This document shows, in pieces, positions 1 to 10,064 of a DNA stretch of 64,000 nt. The notes beneath the pieces were generated by a model, which saw only the letters and a program-made list of their open reading frames with translations, did not search any database and was not told the DNA's origin. Positions within the stretch are counted from its first letter, which is position 1. Each line of letters begins with the position of its first letter. Made by a program: the position numbers and the translations under genes. Origin of the DNA: Hyphomonas sp. (lineage in GTDB: Bacteria; Pseudomonadota; Alphaproteobacteria; Caulobacterales; Hyphomonadaceae); assembly GCA_020638455.1 (NCBI GenBank), contig JACKIK010000002.1, positions 744,001 through 808,000 of the forward strand, in the 5' to 3' direction.

Positions 1-817
1 TGCCGGATCGCTGCAGGATCTGGATCGACCCGATCGCTCCCGCACACAGGATCACTTCGCCCCGGCAGCGCACCGCACGCCGCTGCCCCCTCTGCAGGAA
101 CTCGATCCCTGTCGCACGCGCGCCATCCAGAACCAGCCGGTCGACCAGGCAGCCTGTCTCGATCCGCAAATTCGTCCGCCCACGCACCGGCTTCAGGAAC
201 CCCCGCGCCGCCGACCAGCGCACGCCCCGGCTCTGGTTCACATGGAAGTAAGACGAGCCTTCATTATCGCCCGCATTGAAGTCCTCGATCCCCGCCACGC
301 CAAGCTCAGCCGCCGCTTCGCGCACCGCATCAAGAATATCCCAGCGCACACGCGGCGCCTCAACGCGCCATTCACCCCCCGCGCCGTGCACATCGCTTTC
401 GCCCAGGAAATGATCCTCGATCCGCCGGAACACCGGCAGCACATCGTCCCAGCCCCATCCCGGCAGGCCAAGACTCTTCCAGTGGTCATAGTCCGCCGCC
501 TGCCCGCGCATCGAAATCATCGCGTTGATGGCGGAAGACCCGCCCAGCACCTTTCCGCGCGGATAGTTCAGCTTGCGGCCGTTGAGACCCGGCTCGGCCA
601 CCGTCTCGAACATCCAGTCTGACCGCGGATTGCCGATAGCAAACAGATACCCCACCGGAATGTGGAACCATATCCAGTTGTCCGCTCCGCCCGCTTCCAG
701 CAACAGCACACGCGCCTTGCCGCTGGCCGACAGGCGGTTTGCGACAACACAGCCGGCCGATCCCGCCCCGGCAATGATATAGTCATATTCGCCCTCAAGG
801 GCGCTCGCTTCGCTCAC
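1..817 (-). CDS. GMC-family FAD oxidoreductase, choline/alcohol dehydrogenase-like (3' end outside window)
   Basis: The reading frame starts with GTG (817) eight bases after GGAGGA and stays open to the window edge, so the C-terminus is missing. The N-terminus YDYIIAGAGSAGCVVANRLS is the FAD-binding Rossmann motif (GxGxxG). It is followed by a conserved LLEAGG strand and by YPRGKVLGGSSAINAM, the first GMC signature. Known members oxidise alcohols such as choline, passing electrons through FAD; the substrate here cannot be read from the sequence. No in-frame ATG lies near the start, so GTG is preferred. It is the last gene before tex and on the same strand. Confidence 0.88.
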   Translation of the reverse strand, partial: MSEASALEGEYDYIIAGAGSAGCVVANRLSASGKARVLLLEAGGADNWIWFHIPVGYLFAIGNPRSDWMFETVAEPGLNGRKLNYPRGKVLGGSSAINAMISMRGQAADYDHWKSLGLPGWGWDDVLPVFRRIEDHFLGESDVHGAGGEWRVEAPRVRWDILDAVREAAAELGVAGIEDFNAGDNEGSSYFHVNQSRGVRWSAARGFLKPVRGRTNLRIETGCLVDRLVLDGARATGIEFLQRGQRRAVRCRGEVILCAGAIGSIQILQRSG

Positions 818-877
818 GCGCGCATCCTCCTTGCGCGATCAGGCCATAGCCAGCCAACCCCGTCCAGAGGCGGACGC

Positions 878-3160
878 TTAACGAAGCCGGGCCAGAACGG
901 AGAATGGGCTGTCTGACGAATTCGGTGGTGGCGCTTTCGTTTCCCTGGCCGCCGGTCGTGCTGAACCGCCCTGCTTCATGCTGAGGCTGATCCGCTTGCG
1001 CCCCGCATCGACATCCAGCACCACGACCTGCACGACCTGCCCGGTCTTCACCACCGTATGCGGATCTTTGACGAATGTGTTCGCCAGTTCGGACACGTGC
1101 ACCAGCCCGTCCTGATGCACGCCGATATCCACGAAGGCGCCGAACGCGGCCACATTGGTGACAACGCCTTCCAGCCGCATGCCCGGCTTCAGGTCGGCAA
1201 TCGTATCGACGCCGTCCTTGAAGGTTGCCGTCCTGAATTCCGGCCTCGGATCGCGTCCCGGCTTTTCGAGTTCCGACAGGATGTCCTTCACCGTCGGCAC
1301 GCCGAACGTTTCGTCCGCAAACGTCTCAGGCTCCAGCTTGGACAGGAAGGCCTTGTCGCCAATGATCAGGTCGATCTTCTTGCCGGTCTTCTTCGCGATC
1401 TGCTCCACCACCGGATACGCTTCCGGGTGCACGGCCGAGGCATCCAGCGGGTTCCTGCCATTCATGATGCGGAGAAATCCGGCCGCCTGCTCGAAGGCTT
1501 TCGCGCCAAGACGCGGAACCTTCTTCAGCTCGCTGCGCGATCTGAACGGACCATGCTCGTCGCGATAGGCAACAATGTTGGCCGCAATCGTCGCGTTGAG
1601 ACCCGCCACGCGCGACAGCAGCGAGGCCGACGCCGTGTTCACGTCCACGCCGACAGCGTTCACGCAGTCTTCCACGACGCCATCCAGTGACCGCGCCAGC
1701 GCGCCCTGGTCCACATCGTGCTGGTACTGGCCAACACCGATGGCCTTGGGCTCGATTTTCACCAGCTCGGCCAGCGGGTCCTGCAGGCGCCGCGCAATGG
1801 ACACCGCCCCGCGAATGCTGACGTCAAGATCAGGGAATTCCTTCGCTGCCTGTTCCGAAGCCGAGTAAACGGAAGCTCCTGCCTCGGACACCATGAGTCG
1901 CGTGAGGTTCAGTGCCGGCATCTTGTCCGAAAGCTCGGCGACCAGCTTTTCGGTCTCGCGCCCTGCGGTTCCATTGCCAACGCTCACCAGTTCCACCTTG
2001 TGCTGCTTGCAAAGCGTTGCGAGCTTCGCCAGCGCGCCGGCCCAGTCGCGCTTCGGCTCATGCGGATAGATGGTCGCCGTGTCGAGCAGCTTGCCGGTCG
2101 CATCGATGACGGCGATCTTGCAGCCCGTACGGATGCCCGGATCGATCCCCATCACCACTTTCGGCCCGGCCGGCGCCGCCATCAGCAGGTCCTTCATGTT
2201 GCGGGAGAACACCTTGATCGCGTCGGCGTCGGCCGCCTCCTTGAGGCGATTGATGGATTCGCGGCTGCTCGACGGCTCCAGACGCGTCTTCCAGGCCGCC
2301 TCGGCCGTTTCGGCAAGCCACGCATCGCCCGGCCGTCCCTTGCGGCCAATGCCGAACTCCGAGCAGATCTCGTTCACAGCCGGATGCCCGCGCTCCTTCA
2401 CGTGCGGCACGGCCACCTTGACCCGCAACACGCCCTCTTTCTGGCCCCGCAGCATGGCCAGCGCGCGATGCGACGGCATCTTGTGCAGCGGCTCGTCGAA
2501 ATCGAAATAATCCGCGAACTTCGCGGCTTCGGCTTCCTTGCCCTTCACGAGGCTGGAGCCCAGCGTGCCCTCGGCCCACACCTTTTCGCGGATCCTGCGT
2601 GCCAGGCGCGGCGTCTCGGCGATCTTCTCGACAATGATCTCGCGCGCGCCTTCCAGGGCCGCTTCGACACTCTCGACCCCCTTCTTCTTCGACACGAATG
2701 CCTTCGCCTCCGCGGCGAGCGCGAGGGACGGATTGGCCAGGATACGCTCGGCCAGCGGCTCGAGACCCGCCTCCTTCGCGATCGTCGACTTGGTGCGGCG
2801 TTTCTGCTTGTACGGGGCGTAAAGGTCTTCCAGGGCCACCTTGGTCACAGCGGCCATGATTTCGCGTTCAAGGTCAGGCGTCAGCTTGCCCTGCTCACGG
2901 ATGGCGTCGAGGATTGTCTCGCGGCGCTTGATCAGGTCGGTGAGGTATTCGAGCCGCTCGGCCAGTGTACGCAGCTGCGTATCGTCGAGGCCACCCGTGC
3001 GCTCCTTCCGGTAGCGCGCGATGAAGGGAACCGTCGCGCCTTCCTCCAGCAATTCGATGGCGGCTGCCACCTGTCGCTCGGCCACGCCCAGCTCATCCGC
3101 AATCCGGCGGGAAATGGTGGGAGCAGCGGGCTGGGCTTTGGGGCTGGACTTGCCGGTCAT
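878..3160 (-). CDS. tex: Tex-family RNA-binding transcription accessory protein
   Basis: About 760 residues, the normal Tex length. Visible parts are an N-terminal Tex helical domain (RRIADELGVAERQVAAAIELL), a YqgF/RNase H-like fold (VVMGIDPGIRTGCKIAVID, near residue 320), tandem helix-hairpin-helix elements (NTASASLLSRVAGLN; RSRSELKKVPRLGAKAFEQ), and a C-terminal S1 RNA-binding domain (GMRLEGVVTNVAAFGAFVDI). Tex proteins act on nucleic acid during transcription. An upstream ATG at 3199 is in frame, but the ATG at 3160 has an AAGG eight bases ahead and gives the family N-terminus (MTGKSSPK), so I chose it. Stop at 878. Confidence 0.96.
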   Translation of the reverse strand: MTGKSSPKAQPAAPTISRRIADELGVAERQVAAAIELLEEGATVPFIARYRKERTGGLDDTQLRTLAERLEYLTDLIKRRETILDAIREQGKLTPDLEREIMAAVTKVALEDLYAPYKQKRRTKSTIAKEAGLEPLAERILANPSLALAAEAKAFVSKKKGVESVEAALEGAREIIVEKIAETPRLARRIREKVWAEGTLGSSLVKGKEAEAAKFADYFDFDEPLHKMPSHRALAMLRGQKEGVLRVKVAVPHVKERGHPAVNEICSEFGIGRKGRPGDAWLAETAEAAWKTRLEPSSSRESINRLKEAADADAIKVFSRNMKDLLMAAPAGPKVVMGIDPGIRTGCKIAVIDATGKLLDTATIYPHEPKRDWAGALAKLATLCKQHKVELVSVGNGTAGRETEKLVAELSDKMPALNLTRLMVSEAGASVYSASEQAAKEFPDLDVSIRGAVSIARRLQDPLAELVKIEPKAIGVGQYQHDVDQGALARSLDGVVEDCVNAVGVDVNTASASLLSRVAGLNATIAANIVAYRDEHGPFRSRSELKKVPRLGAKAFEQAAGFLRIMNGRNPLDASAVHPEAYPVVEQIAKKTGKKIDLIIGDKAFLSKLEPETFADETFGVPTVKDILSELEKPGRDPRPEFRTATFKDGVDTIADLKPGMRLEGVVTNVAAFGAFVDIGVHQDGLVHVSELANTFVKDPHTVVKTGQVVQVVVLDVDAGRKRISLSMKQGGSARPAARETKAPPPNSSDSPFSVLARLR

Positions 3161-3291
3161 GAGCAGGACCTTCAGGCTGGAATGGACGATGCCGCGCAAT
3201 ATCGCGCGAACCGTTCAATTCACCAGAAATCCTTCACACCTCGTTTACGCTTGAGCGTGCGGCGACGATTTTGCTGTGGAGAAGTGGTGCC

Positions 3292-3367
3292 TGGCAGGGG
3301 CAGAGGGACTCGAACCCCCGACTTTCGGTTTTGGAGACCGACGCTCTACCAACTGAGCTATACCCCT
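3292..3367 (-). tRNA. tRNA-Trp (CCA anticodon)
   Basis: Read on the minus strand this folds as a 76-nt cloverleaf with acceptor pairs AGGGGTA/TGCCCCT, D-arm AGCTCAGTTGGTAGAGC, anticodon loop CTCCAAA (anticodon CCA), T-loop GGTTCGAGTCC, and an encoded 3' CCA. It lies downstream of tuf after a terminator. In many proteobacteria secE-nusG follow tuf-tRNA-Trp; here tex follows instead. Confidence 0.97.
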
Positions 3368-3450
3368 TCAGGCGCGGTGAGGGTTTGCCCCAAACTCCCC
3401 CCGCCTGCAAGCGGTCAGGTTCACCTGCGGGACATTTCCTGCCGCCAAGC

Positions 3451-3480
3451 AAAAAGGCCGCCCTTTTGGGGCGGCCTTTC
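3451..3480 (-). terminator. Rho-independent terminator of tuf
   Basis: Minus-strand stem GGCCGCCC / GGGCGGCC (3456-3463 with 3469-3476), a five-base loop and a run of T (complement of 3451-3455), 22 bases after the tuf stop. Confidence 0.9.
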
Positions 3481-3501
3481 GCTCAGCTTCGCGGGGGAAG
3501 C

Positions 3502-4692
<1,191 letters not shown>

Positions 4693-4904
4693 CGGGCCTC
4701 TCCTTACGATTCGATTGCTCAGTCCGGCCCGCCGGACATTTATCAGTTCCAGGCCCGCGGCCTGTTAACCGGGCCTCATACCCATGTGTGGCGCGGGATT
4801 CAAGCGCGCAGTTGTGTTCCGCTGCACCTGCCCCGCCCACACCTTGCGCCCGCCCCCGAACCGCGGATAAGCCCTTGCGGCAAAGACAGGAAAAGGACCG
4901 GCCC

Positions 4905-6455
4905 ATGCGCGCAGACCTTCAGGCCCTCGCCACATCGCTCAAAGCCCGCCCACTGCGGGATCTCGCCGCGGCCCGCGCAGGCCGGACTGTCCTGTCTGCA
5001 GCAGGATGGAGTGCTGACCTCTCGCGCCATTTCCTCGACGATGAAGCCGACAGCGCGCTCCTCGCCCATGGGGCCGCAACGGGGCTCGAAGACGCGGCAG
5101 GGCGCCTGTTCGCCGCCGAAATCGTCAATCCGTCCGAAAACCGGCCCGCCCTCCACTGGGCCCTGCGCGCGCAATCGCCGCTTGCCGGTGAGGCCGAAAC
5201 CGTCCGCCAGAGCGTGCTGCCGGCCCTCGAATTTGCAGGCAAGGTCCAGCGCGGCGACGTACAGTGCATCGCCGGCACACCCTACCGCTCGATCCTCCAT
5301 ATCGGCATCGGCGGTTCCGATTTCGGCCCGCGCCTGATCGCCGACGCCTTCTCGGACCAGGCCGTGCCCGGCATCGAGCTTCGCTTCTGCGCCAATGTCG
5401 ATCCGTGGGATCTCGACCGCGCACTTGTCGGCCTCGATCCGGCCACCACACTGGTCGTGGGCGTCTCCAAATCCTTCGGTACGGAAGAGACCCTCTACAA
5501 TCTCGGCCGCGCCCGCACGTGGATGGAAGCCGAACTTGGCGAAGCCGCCGGCAACCAGTTTGCCCTCGTCACCGCCAATCCGGAGCGCGCAAACGCCTGG
5601 CTGGCCGGCACCGATGCCTGGCTGTTCGACATGCCGCTCTCCGTCGGCGGGCGCTTCTCGCTCTGGTCGGCAGCCTCGCTCGCCTGCATGATCTACCTTC
5701 AGGACGGCACCTTCCAGTCCATCCTCGAAGGCGCAGCCCTGATGGACGATCACGTCCGGTCAGCCCCGCTTGAAACCAATCTCGCCATGCGGCTCGCCCT
5801 GCTGGATTACTGGAACGCGTCCATCGTCGGCCGGAAAATGCGTGTGCAGCTTGCCTATGCCAACCGCCTGCGCATGCTGCCGACCTACCTGCAGCAGCTC
5901 GAGATGGAATCCAACGGCAAGAGCGTTGGCCCGGATGGCCACCCGGTTCCCCTGCCGACAGCGCCGGCCCTCTGGGGCGGCGAAGGCTCCGTCGGCCAGC
6001 ATTCCTATCACCAGTGGCTGCACCAGGGCTCGCAGGACGTTCCGTGCGAGTTCATCCTCGCGCCGGACCTTGGCCGCGATGCGGAAGGGATCGTCGCGCT
6101 TACGGTGCACGCCCTGGCGCAGGCCGAAGTGCTCGCCAACGGCCGGTCGCTGGACGAAGTCAAAGCCGAGGAGCCCGACCTTTCGGACGCGGTCGCACGC
6201 CAGAAGGTCCACGCCGGCGGCCGCGCCTCGACCTTCCTCTACAACAAGGATTTCGGCCCGGAAGCCTTCGGCAGCCTCATTTCCCTGTTCGAACACCGCA
6301 CCTATTTCGCCGGTCATCTCTGGGGCCTCAATCCGTTCGACCAGTGGGGCGTCGAGCGCGGCAAGACCATGGCCGGCCGCCTGAAAGGCGCCATTACAGG
6401 CTCGTCCGCGGCAGCCGATCCGGTCACCGCGTCCCTGATCCGGGCGCTTGGCTGA
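4905..6455 (+). CDS. pgi: Glucose-6-phosphate isomerase
   Basis: 516 residues. Interconverts glucose-6-phosphate and fructose-6-phosphate in the cytosol. The SIS-fold core is clear: RSILHIGIGGSDFGPRL, VGVSKSFGTEET, GGRFSLWSAASL (PGI signature 1 region), ESNGKSV and LWGGEGSVGQHSYHQWLHQG, plus the C-terminal NPFDQWGVERGK signature. The ATG at 4905 is preceded by AAAAGGA; longer in-frame extensions upstream give no family-like sequence. It is divergent from tuf across a 212-bp gap and overlaps or abuts the next gene. Confidence 0.98.
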   Translation: MRADLQALATSLKARPLRDLAAARAGRTVLSAAGWSADLSRHFLDDEADSALLAHGAATGLEDAAGRLFAAEIVNPSENRPALHWALRAQSPLAGEAETVRQSVLPALEFAGKVQRGDVQCIAGTPYRSILHIGIGGSDFGPRLIADAFSDQAVPGIELRFCANVDPWDLDRALVGLDPATTLVVGVSKSFGTEETLYNLGRARTWMEAELGEAAGNQFALVTANPERANAWLAGTDAWLFDMPLSVGGRFSLWSAASLACMIYLQDGTFQSILEGAALMDDHVRSAPLETNLAMRLALLDYWNASIVGRKMRVQLAYANRLRMLPTYLQQLEMESNGKSVGPDGHPVPLPTAPALWGGEGSVGQHSYHQWLHQGSQDVPCEFILAPDLGRDAEGIVALTVHALAQAEVLANGRSLDEVKAEEPDLSDAVARQKVHAGGRASTFLYNKDFGPEAFGSLISLFEHRTYFAGHLWGLNPFDQWGVERGKTMAGRLKGAITGSSAAADPVTASLIRALG

Positions 6456-7491
6456 TCCGGTGCCCGCCGCGCGCATCCTCCGGGAAGTGTGTGCCGCGGA
6501 AACGCGCGAGGTCGCCCTTGACGAGCACGACCGGCCCATCGCCGTCAGGCTGTCCCGTCTGACCGAGGAGCGGCCGCTGCACCTCGGCCAGCGCGTGACG
6601 GGGCGCCTGCGCACGATCGCGCTGCCCCAAGGTGGCGGCTATGTCGAACTTGACGATCATGCGGGCGAGGCCTTCCTGCGCCTGCAGGAAGGCCATGGCC
6701 TCACCGAGGGGCAGTCACTTGAGATGAGGGTCGTTGCCGAGCCGCGCGAGGGCAACAAGCTCGCCCGGGTTGCCCTCGCCGACAAGGCACCGGAGGGCCT
6801 CGCCACCGCCCCGTGGGGCAGCGTCACGGTGGAGCTGGTGGAGCCCGGCAATCACCTTGTCGCCCATGCCTTCGACATCGTCATCGCACCCACGGTCCAG
6901 CTGCCGGGCGGAGGCTTCCTCACGCTCGAGCGTACCCGGGCCCTCAGCGCCGCAGATATCGATACGGCCGGGCGCACGGATTCGGGCCGCGCCGCCAATC
7001 GCGCCCTGAAAGCCAACCTCGACGCCGCGGCCGAACTGGCCCGGCAGGTTCGCCTCAGGAACCTCGGCGGCCTCGTCGTTCTGGACTGCGTCAGTCCGGT
7101 CAATCGCGATGCCGGCAAGCAGGTCCGCGACATGTTCCTGTCCGCATTCCGGCAGGTTTCCGGGCAGCAGGTCCGGGCGCTGCTGCCCTCTGAATTCGGC
7201 CTGATGGAGGCGTCCGTCGAATGGGCCGAAACGCCGATGGCCGAGCGCCTGCTCGGCCATTCCGGAGACAAGGATGCCCGGGCCGTCTGTTTCGATGGGG
7301 TCCGGCTGCTGGAGCAGGAAGCGCGCGCGAAACGCATGGACAGGCTATGTCTGGACCTGCCGGCCGACGCGCACGCGTGGCTCGAATGGAGCGGCGCGCC
7401 GCTGAAACGCGCCCTTGCCGGGACCTATGGAGACCGCTTCACTTACGACTCGACAAACCCGAAATCTCCTATTGTTTTCACCGTTCCATGA
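6448..7491 (+). CDS. Short ribonuclease E/G family protein
   Basis: About 347 residues, similar to the compact RNase E/G-like proteins that sit beside yacG in alphaproteobacteria. Visible are an S1-like N-terminal strand set (GQRVTGRLRTIALPQGGGYVELD) and the RNase E/G core elements RALKANLDAAAELARQVRLRNLGGLVVLDCV and SPVNRDAGKQVRDMF. The start is uncertain: TTG at 6448 overlaps the pgi stop, while GTG at 6460 starts four bases after it; neither has a strong ribosome site. It ends in an ATGA overlap with yacG, implying coupled translation. The function is probably RNA processing, by family. Confidence 0.85.
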   Translation: MADPVPAARILREVCAAETREVALDEHDRPIAVRLSRLTEERPLHLGQRVTGRLRTIALPQGGGYVELDDHAGEAFLRLQEGHGLTEGQSLEMRVVAEPREGNKLARVALADKAPEGLATAPWGSVTVELVEPGNHLVAHAFDIVIAPTVQLPGGGFLTLERTRALSAADIDTAGRTDSGRAANRALKANLDAAAELARQVRLRNLGGLVVLDCVSPVNRDAGKQVRDMFLSAFRQVSGQQVRALLPSEFGLMEASVEWAETPMAERLLGHSGDKDARAVCFDGVRLLEQEARAKRMDRLCLDLPADAHAWLEWSGAPLKRALAGTYGDRFTYDSTNPKSPIVFTVP

Positions 7492-7709
7492 GCCAGCCCG
7501 TGCCCCCCGAAGACCGCACCCCGAAATGTGCCCAGTGCCACAAGAAGCCGGTTTCGGCGCAATATCGGCCATTCTGTTCGAAGCGCTGTGCGGACGTCGA
7601 CCTCGCGAAATGGCTGAACGAGGGCTATTCAATTCCCGGCTCTGCTGCAGAGGATGCCGATGAGATGCCCCCTCCCGCTGGCAGCGGGGAGATGTCAGCA
7701 GATGACTGA
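7488..7709 (+). CDS. yacG: YacG family zinc-binding DNA gyrase inhibitor
   Basis: 73 residues with the YacG zinc-ribbon pattern CAQC...FCSKRC (C-x2-C, then C-x3-C) and the family tail DLAKWLNEGYSIPG. In E. coli YacG binds GyrB and blocks gyrase; that role is from the family. The start overlaps the previous stop (ATGA). The C-terminal 25 residues are acidic and low in complexity. Confidence 0.93.
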   Translation: MSQPVPPEDRTPKCAQCHKKPVSAQYRPFCSKRCADVDLAKWLNEGYSIPGSAAEDADEMPPPAGSGEMSADD

Positions 7710-7765
7710 AATCGGAATGGACAAGGCCGCAGGGCTCCGTTAGATACCGCCCTTCCCCATGGCCC

Positions 7766-7840
7766 GCCCGGGTAGCTCAGGGGTAGAGCAGCGGATTGAA
7801 AATCCGCGTGTCGGTGGTTCGATTCCGCCCCCGGGCACCA
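7766..7840 (+). tRNA. tRNA-Phe (GAA anticodon), ICE integration site
   Basis: 75-nt cloverleaf with acceptor GCCCGGG/CCCGGGC, anticodon stem GCGGA/TCCGC around the loop TTGAAAA (anticodon GAA), T-loop GGTTCGATTCC and encoded CCA. A P4-type integrase begins 205 bases downstream, the usual layout when an island has inserted at the tRNA 3' end and left the gene intact. Confidence 0.97.
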
Positions 7841-7966
7841 TTCAGGCTTCCAGCGACGTCCGCGGGCCTCCACCAGCATCCATAAAAACAAGGCTTTAGG
7901 TGGGCGCCCTCAGCGGCTTCGTCCGCCAACGTCCACCAAAAATCGTTGGAAGAAATTTTTTCTGTT

Positions 7967-8049
7967 GGCATTTTGTTGGCATCGAGACGGCCCGGAATCG
8001 CAACGGCCGGAAAAATGCCAACACTTTTTGAAGATGCCAACAAAATGCC
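7967..8049. promoter_or_regulatory. 17-bp inverted repeat with four TTGGCAT boxes overlapping the integrase start
   Basis: GGCATTTTGTTGGCATC at 7967-7983 is exactly complementary to 8033-8049, and the second arm contains the integrase ATG (8045). Each arm holds two TTGGCAT units, and another ATGCCAAC lies at about 8015. It could be an operator for integrase autoregulation, a translation-blocking hairpin or integrase arm-binding sites near attL. Confidence 0.6.
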
Positions 8050-9232
8050 CCTCACAGACACACGAATTCGCGGTCTCAAGCCGGACAGCCGCACGAAGCG
8101 CTATAGTGACGGTTACGGCCTGTATGTGGAGGTAACGCCTGGAGGATCAAAGCTCTGGAAGATGGCCTACCGCTTTGAAGGCAAGCAGAAGACCCTGTCG
8201 TTCGGCCCATACCCGGAGGTCTCCCTTGCGCGGGCCAGAGAACGGCGGCTTGAAGCCCGGACGATGTTATTCGAAGGCGTAGACCCTTCGGCTATCAAAA
8301 AGGCCGGCGAAGAAGTGCGGCGCGCTGAGATCGAGGATACCTTCGCCCGGATCGCTGATGAACTGCTCCAGAAGGAGGAGATCGAGGGACTTGCCCCGGC
8401 CACGCTCAAGAAAAAACGCTGGCTCGCGCGACTTGCATGCGAAGACCTCGGCCCGAAGCCCATACGGGACATCAAGGCACCCCAAATTCTAGCGACCCTT
8501 CGAAGAGTCGAGAAAGAGGGAAACTACGAATCAGCACGCCGGCTTCGTGCCCTGATCGGTCAGATCTTTCGCTACGCCATCGCAACGACCCGGGCGGACG
8601 GTGACCCGACCGTGGCGCTGAAGGGGGCGCTTATTGCGCCCAAGGTCCAGCACAGGGCCGCCGTGACCGACCGCAAGGGGTTTGCGAAGCTGATCAGGAC
8701 CGTCTGGACGTATGAGGGCACGGTCGAAGCCCAGGCTGCCCTGAAGCTGCTGGCGCTGCTCTATCCCCGTCCTGGCGAGCTACGCCTGTCCCACTGGAGC
8801 GAGTTCGACTTTGAAGAGCGGATGTGGACCATCCCGGCCGACCGGACCAAAACGCGCAAACTGCACACGAAGCCCCTGCCCGGACCCGCCATCGAGATCC
8901 TCAAGGATCTGAAGCGGTTCACCGGCAAAGGTTCGCTCGTCCTGCCGTCTCAGATGTCGGACGGACGGCCCCTCAGCGAGAACACGATGAACTACGCGCT
9001 GCGCCGGCTCGACATCCAGCCGGACGTCCACACCTGCCACGGGTTCCGGGCCAGCGCTTCAAGCCTGCTCAATGAGAGCGGGAAATGGCACCCAGACGCT
9101 ATCGAAGCCGAACTCGCCCATGTCGGCGATAATCATGTCCGCAAGGCCTATCACCGAGCAACCTATTGGGACGAACGCGTCCGCATGGCGGAATGGTGGG
9201 CGGCAGAAGTGATGAAATTTGCAACTCCATGA
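8045..9232 (+). CDS. int: P4-type tyrosine site-specific integrase
   Basis: 395 residues. The N-terminus MPLTDTRIRGLKPDSRTKRYSDGYGLYVEV is the DUF4102 arm-binding domain typical of P4-like, tRNA-targeting integrases. The catalytic domain shows the first Arg in YPRPGELRLSHWSEFD (region 240-260), HGFRASASSLLNE (H-x-x-R), the second H region AELAHVGDNHVRKAYHR, and the Tyr nucleophile in AYHRATYW. The ATG at 8045 is chosen because it gives the standard family start; upstream in-frame ATGs (for example 8015) add non-family residues. It integrates or excises the element at tRNA-Phe. Its last 170 bases recur at 11161. Confidence 0.96.
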   Translation: MPLTDTRIRGLKPDSRTKRYSDGYGLYVEVTPGGSKLWKMAYRFEGKQKTLSFGPYPEVSLARARERRLEARTMLFEGVDPSAIKKAGEEVRRAEIEDTFARIADELLQKEEIEGLAPATLKKKRWLARLACEDLGPKPIRDIKAPQILATLRRVEKEGNYESARRLRALIGQIFRYAIATTRADGDPTVALKGALIAPKVQHRAAVTDRKGFAKLIRTVWTYEGTVEAQAALKLLALLYPRPGELRLSHWSEFDFEERMWTIPADRTKTRKLHTKPLPGPAIEILKDLKRFTGKGSLVLPSQMSDGRPLSENTMNYALRRLDIQPDVHTCHGFRASASSLLNESGKWHPDAIEAELAHVGDNHVRKAYHRATYWDERVRMAEWWAAEVMKFATP

Positions 9233-9599
9233 CAACGCAAACACCCCATCAAGACCGTTTAGCGAACTGGCTGGCGCACGCGCACACATACCAAGTCGGT
9301 CGACAAAAATTTAATTGCGGAGTGCTCGCGTCAAAAACGGGGTCGTTGCAGACTTTCTACCTGCTCCATATTCGTGAGTCCGCAATATCCAGGATGGGGT
9401 CGCTTAAACCTCGTTCATTATCGAGCTTTCCAGGGTGCTGACGCCGTATACTGAAGGCACTCGCACAAGATATACTTGGCGCTCCTCATCGGATGCTTCC
9501 GGCGGTCGTTCAGGGTGCGGGGGCCCGAGCGAGACATTTATTCCTTCGTTGAAGCCTGAAATCTGTCCCATAGCAGGCGGGGCACGCACCACTGAGGTG
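9233..9599. other. Gap after integrase, no gene recognised
   Basis: The 367 bases between int and lspA hold only short frames without a ribosome site or recognisable domain. A minus-strand frame running to 9404 has slightly gene-like composition but no convincing start. Confidence 0.5.
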
Positions 9600-10064
9600 T
9601 TAAGTGGAAGTCTCATTGCGCGGGCTAAGTGAATGCCAAAGAAGCCAGACCGCACCACACACGATTGCGGTGTCGGCCAGGTTAAAAGCTGGCCAATGCC
9701 AACCGGCAGCATGGAAGTCGAGAAAGTCTGTCACAGCGCCGCGGTGCACCCGATCGATTAGATTGCCCAATGCACCGCCGACGATTAGCGCCAACGCAAG
9801 CTGCTCACCTGATCGCGTCGTGCGACAGAACCAAAATGCCAAAGCCACCGTGATTGCCGCTGTGATGACAATGACAGGCCAAGCGCTCGATGCAGTTCCG
9901 AAGAGCCCGAAAGATACGCCGCGGTTAAAGCTTAGTGTCAGGTCGAAAAACGGTAGCAACTCCAACGGTTGTGCTTCGTGCAAGCGCGATCGCGCCCAAG
10001 CCTTCGTCCCGAGGTCGAGTGCTGGAACGGCGAGGAATGCAGTTGCGCCCAATAGCCTGTTCAT
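9600..10064 (-). CDS. lspA: Lipoprotein signal peptidase II
   Basis: 154 residues with four hydrophobic segments. Conserved blocks are LDLGTKAWA (N-terminal), SFNRGVSFGLF, GGALGNLIDRVHRGAVTDF with the first catalytic Asp, and WPAFNLADTAIVCGA with the second. It cleaves prolipoprotein signal peptides in the inner membrane. The start overlaps the stop of the CDF gene (ATGA). Accessory lspA copies commonly travel with CDF transporters and MerR-type regulators in Cd/Zn/Co resistance modules; that association is family knowledge, and a direct metal role of LspA is not shown. Confidence 0.95.
   Translation of the reverse strand: MNRLLGATAFLAVPALDLGTKAWARSRLHEAQPLELLPFFDLTLSFNRGVSFGLFGTASSAWPVIVITAAITVALAFWFCRTTRSGEQLALALIVGGALGNLIDRVHRGAVTDFLDFHAAGWHWPAFNLADTAIVCGAVWLLWHSLSPRNETST

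Noticed and set aside
9404..9580. Minus-strand frame after lspA with a gene-like stretch
   Set aside because: No ribosome site at any start, no recognisable domain, and it continues in the lspA 3' end in another frame.
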